From Eucalyptus grandis (Eukaryota; Streptophyta; Magnoliopsida; Myrtales; Myrtaceae), in the NCBI RefSeq assembly GCF_016545825.1, contig NC_052619.1, positions 26,141,803 to 26,205,802 of the forward strand: a stretch of 64,000 nucleotides of DNA. Reading direction: 5' to 3'. Under the pieces are notes generated by a model that was not told the DNA's origin, did no database searches, and saw only the letters and a list, made by a program, of their open reading frames with translations. Below, piece by piece: positions 1-12,009 of the stretch. Each line of letters opens with the position of its first letter. Position 1 is the stretch's first letter. A program made the translations under genes and the position numbers.

Positions 1-1657
1 TTCAATCTCGACTCGTGACACCATGCATTGCACTCACTTGCCTCAAATAAAATAGTGATCATGGCCTATTTTCTTCGTGTTAAAAATATCCAAGTGAAAA
101 TAATCGTGTTTTACACTGAATCGAACTTAAAAGTTCATAACCTTCTTTTTTAAAATCCCATTGTTTTATATAGTATATAAAACCATTTTCTTGTTAAAAC
201 CCGACACCCGAAATTTTTGAATAAATATCGAAATTCACAAATTTTGGAATAATTGACCAAATTTCCAATCAACACTCAATTTGCACAAATTAACATCCAA
301 TTGCATAAACCGAACACACCATTACAATCAACACGAAATTTTGATCACCGACTATCCCGGTCTAACTTTCAAAAATAATAAATAATTACATAATTATCAA
401 AATTAATTAAATAATTCAATACTAACTCAGGCCGTAATTGCTAAATTAATCGCCTAAACGAGCTGAGAAAATTTCCGAACTGTCTAAATAAATAGCACAT
501 CCTATCTAGGCCTTAATTAATCTAATCTAACCACCTAACATGCAATACTAAATAATTAAATCACTAATCTAATCTAACTAACCACCTAATCCTTAACTAA
601 ATTAAACTAAACACCCATTAAGCATAATTAACCTCTTAAGCAAGTTTAGTGAGTAAACTCACTAGATTAATGAGCCGGTGAGTCCACGTAATGGCGTTGC
701 AGTAGACGGTGACAAACCTCTTAGCGGCCGACACCCGACGAGGCCTAGAAAGGCCCAAAAATTCTAGAAGCTCTCAACTAGGGCCGAGAGTTATGTTTCT
801 TCTGGCCTGTATGGATGGAACCAAGCTGCTTGGACGGTTAGAATGGCGAAATAGGGTAATGAGCTACTGTTGCAGGCGACGGTGGCTGCTCCAGTGGCTT
901 GGATGGCCACAACAAGGCTCTGGTTCAGCTCAACGGTGGTCTAGGGCACAATAAGAGGCGAGACGATGTAGGATGAGCGACTACGCATGCAGGAGACGCA
1001 CGCCTTGCGATGAGCGCGCGACGGTACTAGACAACATCTTGGCTGCACCGGCAGTGGTCGACAACTAGGGGTCTCTCTGGTTTTCTCCGCAACTGGAGCT
1101 CTCAAAATGGTCACAAATGGAGAAAGGTGGCCGCCGAAGGTAGGAAGAGGCTACCGGTCAAGGAGGGGGCCACCAAAATATCCAAAATACTCAAGAACTG
1201 GCCCTACCAAGCTTGGCTCTCTTCCTCGCCCATTTGCAGCTGCCAAAGCTTTCTTGGCAAGTCTCCCAAGGGTCCAAATGTTGCACACCATGGGGGCTAC
1301 GAATTTGTGCATTGTCCACTCAAATTCGATTCAATTCCCTCCAATTCTCCTTCAATTGAACTCAATCCGATCTCCATAAATTCAACCAAGGTGTCCACAC
1401 TCCAATTCACATTTTTCCTCGCGAATAGAACCAACTTGCATCCTAAAATGCAATCAAAACGGTCCCCCTGAATTTTCCTGACAAAACGGCCCTACTTTGA
1501 ATTTTTGCCAAAAATCTCTCTGCAGAAAATCTTCGAAGGATGAGTCGACGTTCCTAAAGTAAATCATGATATGATAGAACTTCCATTCTGAAATCGGGTT
1601 CAAATTCGTGGTTAATTTTAATCCGACACGATTTTAGTGTGACCTAACCCGCCGTTG
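1..1657 (-). mobile_element. Outermost Ty3/gypsy LTR, left fragment
   Basis: This is part of a long LTR lying in minus orientation, cut by the window start. The AT-rich section 180-640 and the section 1300-1640 line up, in the same order and orientation, with 15240-15760 and 16600-16930 of the solo LTR described below. Shared landmarks include the block around GATGAGTCGACRTTCCTAAA and the stretch GAAATCGGGTTCAA. Homology stops near 1657, where gypsy pol sequence in the opposite orientation begins. The missing end of this LTR reappears at 19123-19506, so a younger element landed inside it. The open frames at 709-954 and 1107-1471 fall in LTR DNA and are not genes. Confidence 0.75.
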
Positions 1658-3448
1658 TATGCCAAGTTCAGCAAGCGTGAGTTTTGGTTAACTCATGTTA
1701 CTTTCTTAGGACATGTGATCTCGGAGAAGAGATCTCTATGGACCCAAGCAAGATAGAAGCAAGTGATCAAGCGGCCAAGTCCAACTATCGTGATAAAGAT
1801 CAGAAGTTTTATGGGTTTGATAGGCTATTACAAACGGTTTAGGAAGGGTTCTCATCATTAGCATCGCTTTGACAAGACTCCTGAAGAAGGATGAGAAATT
1901 TGTATGGACAGACAAGTGCAAAGATAGTTTTCAAGAGCTGAAGGAAAAGCTGACTACCGCACCTGTGCTGACGATTCCATATGATCTTGAAAGATTCGAG
2001 ATCTATAGTGATGCATCATTCAGAGGACTAGGTTGCGTGTTGATGCAACATGGCAGAGTTGTTACATAGACCTCCCGTCAGTTGAGAACTCATGAACAAA
2101 ATTACCCAACGCATGACTTAGAACCCATGGCGATTATCTTTGCCTTAAAGATTTGGAGACATTATACGTATGGAGAAAAATTCAAATCTTCACGACCATC
2201 AAAGTCTCAAGTACCTCGTTCTTTCGTAATGAGTTGAACATGAGACAGCGCCGATGGATGGAATTGCCAAGGACAATGACTCGTGATATTCAATATCACC
2301 TAGAAAGGTGAACAAGGTCGCCGATACTTTGAGTTGAAAGTCTTCATTGCTCATATACTGATTAAAGAGTGGAACTTAATTGAGAGAGCTCGAGATTCGG
2401 TATTCAAGTTTGAGGTAGGCCACCGTCATCCTCGAATTGAGCCATGTCAGGTGTACGTAAGATACTTCAGGCGGACACCGAGAAAAGAAATGCAGACTTT
2501 CAGGTTTCGATGATGGAATACTGAGATTCCGAGGACGTTGGTTGTACCGACGATGTAGCCGAGAGAGATATCTTATCGAAGCACATCGTAGAAGCACAGC
2601 ATTCATCCCGGTAGTACCAAGATGTATCAAAATCTGCATCAACACTATTGGTGGTCAGTATGAAGGCGAACATTGCTAAGCATGTCGCCAAGTGTTCGAC
2701 GTGTCGCCAGTGAAAGCTCAAAGATTGTAAGCCAGAGGACTTCGCAACCTCTAGAGATCCCGAATGGAAATGGGAGTATATCACGATGGATTTCGTGACC
2801 GGATTACCGATGAGTCAAAGAAGAAATGATTCAATTTAGGTAGCAACAACGATTGATAAAGTCGGCTCACTTCATTGTAGTTCAAAAGGAACCGAGTTTG
2901 GATAGGCATGCAGATAGTAAAGACCGCTTAGAGCAAGGAAAAAAGTTACGTAGATGCGTCGAGGTCTTTGGAATTCCAATTTGGTGTTCACGTTTTCTAA
3001 AGGTGTCACCAATGAGGGAAACTTCGCGCTTGGAAAGAAAGAAAACTAAGTCCGAGGTACGTAGGTCCGTTTGAGATTCTTGAGAAAATCGCGAACCTAG
3101 TGTATCATCTTACATTGCCACCAAGATTGGTGCAAGTGCACAACGTCTTTCATGTGTCGATGTTAAGGAAGTATGAGCTCGACCCGACTCTCATGTGCTC
3201 AATTTCGAGAAATTGGACATAGATAACCGTGTGTCATACGTCAAAAGCCTGGTTCGAGATAGTGGATCGAAAGAGTAAGTTTTGTGTACAAAGACCATTC
3301 CATTGGTCAAAGTGGTTTGGCAACACCACGATACTAAAAGAGTAACATAAGAGACCGAAGAATCGATGAGGCAATTGTACCCCCACCTTTTTATGAAGTT
3401 TTGTAAGGTTTAAATTTCGAGGATGAAATTTTATGAGAGGGCTAGAGT
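1658..3448 (+). pseudogene. Ty3/gypsy pol relic: RT end, RNase H, integrase
   Basis: Broken reverse transcriptase, RNase H and integrase of a gypsy element, plus strand. At 1660-1730 the frame reads AKFSKREFW and FLGHVIS, the late RT motif. The region 1869-2069 continues with SFQELKEKLTTAPVL and YSDAS..GLGCVL, the RT to RNase H transition. [11 protein letters not shown] and then TDHQSLKYL follow at about 2090-2215. Integrase zinc-finger remnants (HQHYWWSV, KCSTCRQ) lie at 2630-2715 and the core start WEYITMDFVTGLP at 2770-2810. The region 3105-3170 reads LPPRLVQVHNVFHVSMLRKY, the integrase C-terminal part. Several frameshifts and stops make it dead. Gag, protease and early RT are missing, so the element is 5'-truncated. 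The motifs and the 3-kb LTR suggest a Tekay/Del-type chromovirus, which is inference. Confidence 0.85.
3433..3448 (+). other. Polypurine tract of the gypsy element
   Basis: A short purine-rich run (ATGAGAGGGCTAGAG) lies directly before the LTR start TGTGACATCC at 3449. This is the expected place for the plus-strand primer of a gypsy element. It fixes the element's orientation and the left edge of its 3' LTR. Confidence 0.6.
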
Positions 3449-4908
3449 TGTGACATCCTAGATTTTCAGTCCCGTTTCCTACCGAATAAATCGAGCATTT
3501 CATTGACGTGCCTATAGGACTGTTCCTCAAAGTTAATCACTCTCGAGATAACTAGACTATTTAGGAAGATATTAAGGAATTTTAATGCAATAGACTTGAG
3601 AATTCGACTGTGAATCGACTTCTGACCATGCTCATCTTTAGAGGTCATTACGCATAGTATAAAATCGATTTGAGATTAGAGATAGGTCGACTCGACTCAG
3701 ATGTGTGGCTAATCGTGGGTAACACCACTAAATTGGAAAATTCTCGCCGACCGACTCTAGACTAATTCTTTTGTCGTTTTGGTACCCTGTGTTCATATTT
3801 GAATCCTTAAAATTTTCATGACAACCGAGAGTCGACAGTGTGTCGAGTGGGTTCATATTGGCTCGAAGAAAATCGACCACGAGTCATTTGCACTAAAAAT
3901 CTCTAAAAACTACCCGGTAGCCTAGGTCACGCTAAAAACGCGTCGAATGAAAATTAACCGCGAATTCAAGTCCGATTTCAGAAATTAAAGATTTTGTCAT
4001 GTTACAATAAATTCTATGAACGTTGACTCGCTCTTAGAAGATTTTTTTGAAACCCGAGACTTTTTGAAAAAGTCGGCATAAGACCGTTTTGTTAAGAAAA
4101 GGCCGGGTTTTTTATCACAAATTTGGGAAGCATGATGGTTATGTGGATGAGGAAAATATCGATTTGATCGATGGAGGGTCAATTGAATTTATTGAGACCA
4201 AATGAGTTTGAATTGAACAACAACCTAAGTCCAATTGAAGCCAATTGCTTGGAAATTCGTATGCCCCCATAGCCTAGCCAAATTGCACCATTTCAAGGTT
4301 GTGGGGGGGAGCCTTAGTGGCTCATTGTGAGCCAAGGAATGATACTTGGCCAAGGAGGAGCCTTGGAGATCAAGTTGTGGAAAAAAAATGGCCATGTGGT
4401 CCCTTTCCTCTCTCTCCTTCCTCTCTCTTTCCCTCATTGTGCGACAACCCTCCTATCCACCTTCCTCCATCTTTTCACACACCAGCAAAAGCCGAGAAAG
4501 TGCAGCAACCACTGGACAGCAGCCTCCACGTCGCACGCCACCGTCATTGGTTTCGCCCTCACCTGTGCCGCGCGCACCACCGCCCTTCGCTCACCCTCAC
4601 TCACCCCAGAGCTATCCCAGCATTCCAGAGCTGTCCGAGCATCTCGACTGCCGTGAGTGGCTGCCAACCGCCGTTCAAGCCCACCAAGCCCCGCCAAGGT
4701 CTAATTTTGCTTCTCGAGCCATCCCCACCTAAACCGAGAGACCCCCTTGCCATTTCAGCCTTTAACTAGCCAAAATAGAAGCAGAAAGAAGTGGGTTTCC
4801 AACCACCTTGTAGGTCTATTTTGAGGTGTTTCCAAGCCTCAAGCCTAGGCCCGCTTTGGAGAAAAGTCTCTCGCGCCGTTCTCGTCGGTTTGATTCGACC
4901 CATGTGTT

Positions 4909-4913
4909 AATCA
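4909..4913. repeat. Target site duplication AATCA, left copy
   Basis: AATCA directly before the solo LTR end; the matching copy is at 17388-17392. Confidence 0.85.
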
Positions 4914-5317
4914 TGTCACGCCCGAACCTCGAGTGCGCACATCCCACTCGTCGATACAAAAGCGACTTCCCAGACACATCGCCGACCCATTAAATTTTAT
5001 TATGCATGCGGAAGCGAAACAAATCCCCGACAACATTTAACTTGGGATAGAAAAGCAGCATTAATCACAACCAAACAAGCTTTCTTATAAACGCATAGGT
5101 TTATATACAACATGGATGGTTTACAAAATAGACAGAGCTCAACAATTAGGAAGCGTCCTATGACCAACTTGTCGACACATTCGCCGATTCTTCGCCTCCA
5201 CCTTCCGAACTCAGACTTCCGGTCCTCCACGACCGTCATCTAGGGACCTGAAATATTATCCCACAACCGGATGAGACTACGTCTCGCGAGTCCTACCCTC
5301 TAAAACTCAATTAGGAA

Positions 5318-5322
5318 GAAAA
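5318..5322. repeat. Target site duplication GAAAA, left
   Basis: GAAAA immediately before the copia LTR edge TGATATTG; matches 14698-14702. Confidence 0.85.
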
Positions 5323-6200
5323 TGATATTGCTAGTATAAACACCTGAGGGGGTGAATAGGCGCACAAACAATTTGTCGATATACGGAAGCAATGTATTGA
5401 AATACGATCGATGTAGAGAGTAAGGAAGAGAAAATCAAACACGATTTATAGTGGTTCGGCTTATTCCAAGCCTACGTCCACTCTTCCGCACCGACAGCCC
5501 ACCGGCTGGATTTCACTATGATCAAAAGAGTAGTTACAGCACGCCTTGCCTTGATTCCACGGGTAGATGTACTGCCACACCTCCTCAAGGTCTCTCACAA
5601 ATATAGACTCTCTTTTGTATACAAGATTCGCTCAAAGGATTTATCTAAACAAATAGGAGCTTCGTACTTTGGAATTTTTCTATCGTGCACTCTCTTTAAA
5701 CAACTAAGAACGTCTTCCTTATATACTCCTTTATGCCATCATACCCGTTGGCACTTTCCAAAGGAATTCCTCCACTCTACCCATTGGACGGAATCAATTA
5801 GGAAGATCGTTCGAGCTATTAAAGGAACGTGTTGATAGCCCATCAATCATGTTCGCCCATACAATCAGGATCTCGGTTTCCATAAGTAGAACCTTCCAAT
5901 AATATTTAGACAATCATCTAATCTTCAGTCATTGAATCAATCTTGATCAATCAAAGGATTCGATACGTCTTCTCCAGCCACGAGATCTTCTCCGATGATA
6001 AGGTTAAATCCTGAACAAAACATCTAGTTCGGGATAACCTTTCTTCAACGGATCGAGACTCACAATGAGGATAGACTTTGAGTCTTGAAGTCCGGCGTCC
6101 CGAAGTCTTCGACTTTAACCAACAGAGTCGCCGACCTTCGACTAGACTCGATGGAAACGTTTTGTCAACTTCAAAACTCTTCACGAGGATTTCTCCAATA
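5323..6200 (-). repeat. 3' LTR of the Sirevirus-like copia
   Basis: Closely matches 13823-14697 over its whole length (878 against 875 bp). Differences include many 1-2 base indels as well as substitutions. The inner edge reads TCCAATA where the partner LTR has TCCAACA, so the canonical terminal TG on the minus strand is mutated to TA here. Bordered inward by a polypurine tract. Confidence 0.9.
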
Positions 6201-6214
6201 ATCTCCCCCTTTTT
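6201..6214 (-). other. Polypurine tract next to the 3' LTR (copia 1)
   Basis: On the minus strand the bases just before the 3' LTR read AAAAAGGGGGAGAT. A second, very similar tract (minus strand AAAAAGGGGGAGAG) occurs at 6552-6565. Multiple tracts are typical of Sireviruses. Confidence 0.75.
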
Positions 6215-9119
6215 GATGGTGACAAAACCTTCTCGAGATTTGGATAACTTTGACCCGCAAAACATTTCTCAACCACATATGCATATCTTATAGAAATAAA
6301 TGGCTAATAGAATAACACTAGAATCTCGCAACCACAAAAATAGGTTAGTCCCGTATATGATTAAGCCATTCATAAGATATCAATATTGATCAATAAAAGC
6401 AGTAAAGTCAAGTCCAAGTCTAGGCAGGTTCTTGTCAGACACAAAACAAAGTCAAAGTCTGTCAAAAACAAACAGACAGCTTAAACACAATCCAACAAAC
6501 AATTAAAACAAACAAGTTAAAAGATTGAAATTGAAAGTTTTCAAATCATGCATCTCTCCCCCTTTTTGTCATCATTTACAAAGGATGAGATGAAATCAAG
6601 ATTGCTTGGGAACGCGGACAAGCCGAAATCTTCCATAGATCGAACAATGCCTTCCGGCCTCTTAAAGTCTTCTTTAGCTGTACAACCTCCTCACTCTTGG
6701 CATTGGCCTGATTCGAATGTAGAGAGCTTGCATCTTTTCATTTAATGAACAGAAGAAGCTTGACCTTCATTCTTCAAACTTTGAACTTCGCATCCCAAGG
6801 CATAAATCTCGACCTTTCATCTCCAAGAGAATATCCATGATTCTACGAAAATCTGCTCCATTATCGTCCGAGTACTTGCGCTCGTTCTGATGGAGTAAAA
6901 GCAGACGATGGTGGATCAGCATAATCTCGCAGGTTGGGCGATGAAGCTTCATGACCTTCCTCTAGAAATTGAGATGCATAAACATCTTTGGGTCTGCAGG
7001 CGAGCGACGACTCCTTCACTTTCATCGGAAATGAAGATGTCACTCCTTTCTCCCGAACTCCCCCGTTTTCATGCCTACTGTGGAGAAGAGATTTCCTCAG
7101 TTCTTCTTCTCTTCTTTCTTCGTCTTTCTTGCTCGCTCTGCTCGTTCTGTTCCCTTCTTGCTCTTCCTTCTCCTTTGCTTCTCTCTTCTTCTTCTTCCTT
7201 CTCCTCTCGCTTCTTTCGTCTTTTGTTCCGATTCTTTCTGTGGAACAGGACGACCTAAATTCCTCAAAGCCATTGCAGAGATTGTGATGTCTTCGTCATC
7301 ATCTTCATCCTCAACGAGGAGAGCTCTTCTTTTCTTTGATGAAGCAGCCATGGGCTCCTTCCCTTTTCTCTTAGCGAGAAGAGAATTGATGAGATTTGGT
7401 AGAGTCTTCTCCTTGAATTTCTCCAATTCCTTGCTCAGTTCCTTCGACGCATTTTGGTTACCATTTTCAGTCCTACCACCATATGATCGCATGATCGAAC
7501 ACAAAGATTTGCAGAGGCTGAATATTCGATGTACGAATAACTTCGTAACAAGGCTTGGGTAAGGAGTTGACCTCGTCCTTCATCACGCTCTATACATATG
7601 AAACATAACGGTATGAGGGAGAAAACTTCTTACCACGAGAGGATGGCATACATCAACTTTGCCTCGTAACTTGACACACGTTTGGAAGTTGATTTGGCCG
7701 AAGGCAATTGATCACAATTTTGTGAAGCAAGATATTGAATGCATTCATCCGTGAGTAAGTGATCTTCTCATCTGTTCTCCGTCATTCACCGTTCAAGTGT
7801 AGCCCCAAGAATGGAAACTTTGATTGGTTGACATCTCGCTCTCTCAACTTCTAGCACATCTCGCCAGATATTCATGTCCACAACATAGTCTTGTTCTTTA
7901 ACACGAAGGAGAATCTATTCGCATCCAAAAAGCTAAGATTTGAATAGAAATATGCAATCAATTCGGTATAAGCCTCGGTAGAGTCGAGCAAAACTTCTCA
8001 AGTTGAAGATAACCGAACTTTTCCCTCAAGTTCACTTTCACAAAGCATCCGAAAATCAAAGTCCACACTTCTAGGGTTTATTACCCCACGCTTCAACAAT
8101 TTCGAGTACATCCTTTTGTTCCTTTGATCGAACAAATCTCCCATTTTCCTTGAATTTCAGCCGCAATACCCATTTTCGGTTGAAATAGACTGAACGTATT
8201 GTCATCATCATTCCCATCTACAGGATTCGGCCCCGATCCACGAGGATCACTGGGATATTCGCAAGGGTTTCCTCGACCACCCCTTTACGAGCGATTCCCA
8301 AACTTTCCATTCTTTTCGAAAGATATATTCGTTCCTATATCCTTTTTCTCTAACAAAATCATCAACATAGTTCAAAGGAGTATGAATTCCTTTTAAAGCA
8401 CGATATAGCTTGTAGATAAAAGCGGGCTTTTGAACTCTTACGGGTCCGCCTCCTCGATGATTTCTTCCGATGCCGATCAACGCCTTGAGGACTGGATGGT
8501 GGAGAATGACGCTGCCGAGAATGTTGTGGGCTCGGTTGCCGATCCGAGCAACTTCATCTTTAGTAAGATCGTTGCGTAGCCCCTTACTCATTCTCTCGTG
8601 GTCCCCGCTTGCGATTCTTGACGACTTTCGTGAAGAAGACATCTTTAACGTGTTTGGAAGCCTTTGCTTGACTTTCCTAAAAGATGACAACTTTTGAAGA
8701 TTTAGCGAAGAAGACAAACGGGAATGGAGGATCGATGCTTTCTAGGGTTTTTTTTTTTTAGAGAGAGTAGAAAAGAGAAGAGAAATCGACAGTGCTCTTC
8801 GGTTAAAAGAAGAGTAAACAAACCGTCATAAAGGAAATAAAAATATGCCTTTTCAAAATAACTGTCTTCATCCTCAAAAATAGTTATTTCAAAAATAACT
8901 TCCTTGTTAAAATGAATCAATGCAATATTTATGTTAATTAAATATAGCAACAATTTAAACACAATCGATGATCGTACCTTTTCAAGATAAGATTGAGAGA
9001 GAAAGACTTACAACCAAGGTCGAGCCAAGACAGAGATAAAGTCTTGTAAGCTCGAGTCCGAAAGTCTTTAGACTTTAATATCCTCATACCTCAAAATGTT
9101 GAGTCCGGACCGTATAGAC
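6215..9119 (-). pseudogene. Post-pol region of the copia element with extra open frames
   Basis: About 2.9 kb lies between the end of RNase H and the 3' LTR. Most copia elements have little here, while Sireviruses often carry an additional ORF in the envelope position. On the minus strand 8717-8247 encodes 156 residues (basic, no membrane segment visible). Broken frames continue through 8140-7640 with segments such as ELIAYFYSNLSFLD, which recall the protein family called putative plant transposon protein. 7504-7097 encodes 135 residues that become strongly Lys/Arg/Glu-rich, with an acidic DEDDDED run. I see no signal peptide or transmembrane segment, so an envelope function is not supported. 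It is likely the relic of one extra ORF broken by frameshifts. Confidence 0.5.
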
Positions 9120-9672
9120 TCAAATTGATTTTTCTCCAAAGGCTTTGTGAATATATCCGCCATGATTCTTTGAGTCAACAAATTGAATTGAAACATCTCC
9201 ATTTTGAACATGGTCTCTTATAAAGTGATGTCGAATCTCTATATGCTTTGCTCTTGAGTGGAGAATTGGATTTTGGTGAGATTGATAGCTGGTGTTGTCG
9301 CAATTAATCTCCGTGCATGAGTCTTCAATTTCAAAGTCTCTTAGCTGTTGTTTTATCCATAGAATTTGCGAACAGCAGCTTCCAAGAGCTACATACTCGC
9401 TTCGTTGTTGAAAGAGACACGGTGCTTTGTTTCCTTGAAAACCAAGACACCGCCTCGCTCCAAGCAACGGCAAGTTCCCAAGTGCTCTTTCTATCAACTC
9501 GCAACCGGCCGATCTGCGTCTCGAATATCTCGAAGATTAAAGTCTCCCTTCTTAGGATACCAAAGACCGATGCTTGATGATGAAGCGACGTATTTAATGA
9601 TGCGTTTGGCAGCACTGAGATGGGATTCTCTAGGATCTGATTGAAACCTAGCACGATGTAAACACTCAACAA
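9120..9672 (-). pseudogene. Copia 1 RNase H domain
   Basis: On the minus strand 9497-9120 reads YVALGSCCSQILWIKQQL, then EINCDN and SRAKHIEIRHHFIRD, the classic C-terminal RNase H of copia pol, which removes the RNA strand after reverse transcription. The upstream part (9672-9331) holds LSTTKR where LSTTEAEY is expected and is shifted in frame against the rest. The end of pol near 9120 defines the start of the extra 3' region. Confidence 0.85.
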
Positions 9673-10500
9673 AATATCAGGTCTAGAGGCGTAAGATAAA
9701 GAAGTGATCCAATAATGCTCATGTACAGCTTTTGATCAACTTTCTTCCCTTCTTCATCTTTGTCTATCTTTAAAGAACTTGACATTGGAATGTCGACCTT
9801 TTTGCAATTCTCCAGTCCAAACCTTTTGACAAGATCATTCACATATTTTTCTTGATAAATAAAAGTTCCTTCCTTCAATTGTTTTATTTGAAGACCAAGA
9901 AAGAATGTTAATTCTCCCATCATACTCATTTCAAACTCATCTGCATAGACTTAGAAAATTTCTTGCCTGATTCTCATTAGAGGATCCGAAAATAATGTCA
10001 TCCACATATATTTGAACAAGTAAGAAACTTTTGTTTTCCTTCTTGATAAATAAGGTCGTATCTACTTTACCTTTGACAAAACCATTTTGAATTAAGAACT
10101 TACTCAATTCGTCGTACCAAGCCCGAGGTGCTTGCTTTAAACCATACAAAGCCTTTTCGGCCCGAAGACCGAGTCCGCTTCTTTGGGTCTTCAAACCCTG
10201 GTGGTTGTTCCACATATACTTCCTCATGGATAAATCCATTTAGGAAGGCGCTTTACGTCCATTTGGAATAACCTGAAATTCTTATAACAAGCAAACGCAA
10301 GTAATAGTCGAATAGCTTCTAACCTTGCCACCGGAGCGTAAATCTCATCATAGTCTATTCCTTCTTCTTGCGTATATCCCTTGGCCACGAGTCTTGCTTT
10401 ATTTCGTACGACTTTTCCTTTCTCGTTCATCTTGTTTCGAAAACCCATTTAGCTCCAATAATGCTTTTACCTTAGGTTTGGATGTCAATTTCCGACATCA
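9666..10500 (-). pseudogene. Copia 1 reverse transcriptase
   Basis: Pieces of one RT domain in three minus-strand frames. 10448-10224 carries [20 protein letters not shown] and FRLFQMDVK. 10239-9937 carries EKALYGLKQAPRAWYDELSKFL, TLFIKKE and the active-site box YVDDIIFGS. 9929-9666 carries FFLGLQIKQL, YVNDLVKRFGLE and SIIGSLLYL. All key RT blocks are recognisable and the catalytic YVDD is intact, but at least two frameshifts separate them. Confidence 0.88.
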
Positions 10501-11099
10501 TTTAAGCCGAACTGCTCGAGCTCTTCTTGCATAGCTTCAATCCAGCTTTCATCGATAAAGCTTCTTCTATGCTCTTTGGTTCAATTTCATAAACGAGTGC
10601 CACAGACTAGACTCTTTCTCTTTTTTGATGTGCGAATTCCTTCATTAATTTCGCCGATTATAAGATCTTTGGGATGACTAGACTTATGCTTCCAGCTACT
10701 CGTTGATTTGTCGGTTGATGATCTTTTTCTTTGTTTAGATCTTCACGAACATCTTGAAGCTGGTTTTCCGAGTCTCGAGATGCTTCTTGAGTTGTAGACT
10801 TTGGAGGGCTCGTAGCAGTTCCCGACTCTTCGATGAGTCCGACTTGATTCATCTTGCGTTGAGTCTTGAAATTTGACATTCATTGACTCCTCCACATCTG
10901 GCTCTTCTTGTTATAGACTCGTAGGCTTTGCTTGAAATAGAATATCCAAGGAAGATACCTTTATCCGATCTTTCTTCAAACTTACCAACTCGATTTTTGC
11001 ATTTTTCAATATGAAACATTTGCACCCAAATACATGAAAGTATAAAACAATAGGCTTCTTATCTTTGAATAACTCATAAGGGGTTTTCAAGAATAGATC

Positions 11100-11875
11100 T
11101 TAAGAAGACTCTATTGATGATATACAAGTCGTTGGAATGCTTCAGCCCAAAATCGAGAAGAAATTTTACTTTCAATTAAAAGAGTTCTAGCCATTTCTTG
11201 AAGAGATTCGTTCTTTCTTTCCACAACTCCATTTTGCCGAGGAGTATATGGAGAGGAAAACACATGCTTACAGCCAAATTCATCACAGAATTTTGCAAAA
11301 TCTTGATTTTCAAATTCACCTCCATGATCTGTTCTTATACTTGATATAACACAACCTTTTTCATTTTGAATCATTTTAGCAATTTTTTTTAAAATACGAA
11401 AAGGTTTCGTGACTTACTTGCAAGGAAATATACCCAAGTAAACGGGAGTAATCATCAACACTAGGCAATACTTCTTACCCCCAATACTTTGAGTTCTGTT
11501 GGTCCGAAGAGATCCATATGCAGCAACTGTAGTACTTGATTAGTAGAGACATAATTAATTGGCTTAAAAGAATTTCTTACCTGCTTTCCCGAATACATGG
11601 AGTGCATGAATCGGTCTTTGGTATGGCAATGGGTAGTCCTCGAACAAGCTGTTTTGAAGAAATTTTGGCTAATTGCTTCATGTTGACATGACCAAGCTTT
11701 TGTGCCATAAGCTTGCTTCGTCTTGAATTGAGATAAGGCATTGCGATTCATTTGGTTTCACATCCGTAAGATAGATATTTCCATGTCTTCGACCCATGAA
11801 AGATTGAGTAGAGTCTTTACCGATTCCAGAACATGTTCCTTCTTGAAAGAAGATCTTGAAACCAAGATCACACAA
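11100..11875 (-). pseudogene. Copia 1 integrase
   Basis: On the minus strand 11751-11461 ends with LLHMDLFGPTELKVLG, carrying the first catalytic Asp of the DDE core. 11374-11111 carries SSIRTDHGGEFEN with the second Asp and PRQNGVVERKN with the catalytic Glu. The zinc-finger part (11875-11640) is degraded, and frameshifts lie between the pieces. The enzyme would insert the element's cDNA into host DNA. Confidence 0.85.
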
Positions 11876-12009
11876 TTGACTAATGCCGAGAAGATTGTAA
11901 TTGAGTCCTTCTACTAGGAGACATTACTTATTGTGAGAGTACCAATTTTCACGGCCCAAATCCCACAATACTTCCTTTGCTATTTCCTCCAAATGAAACT
12001 TTTCCACTA

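Noticed and set aside
4299..4769. Three overlapping plus-strand frames of 109-156 residues
   Set aside because: GC-rich LTR sequence in the gypsy LTR, no motif, several frames open at once.
7071..7562. Plus-strand Phe/Leu/Ser-rich frames that look like membrane proteins
   Set aside because: They are the complement of the Lys/Glu-rich frame on the minus strand of the copia element, so the hydrophobicity is an artefact.
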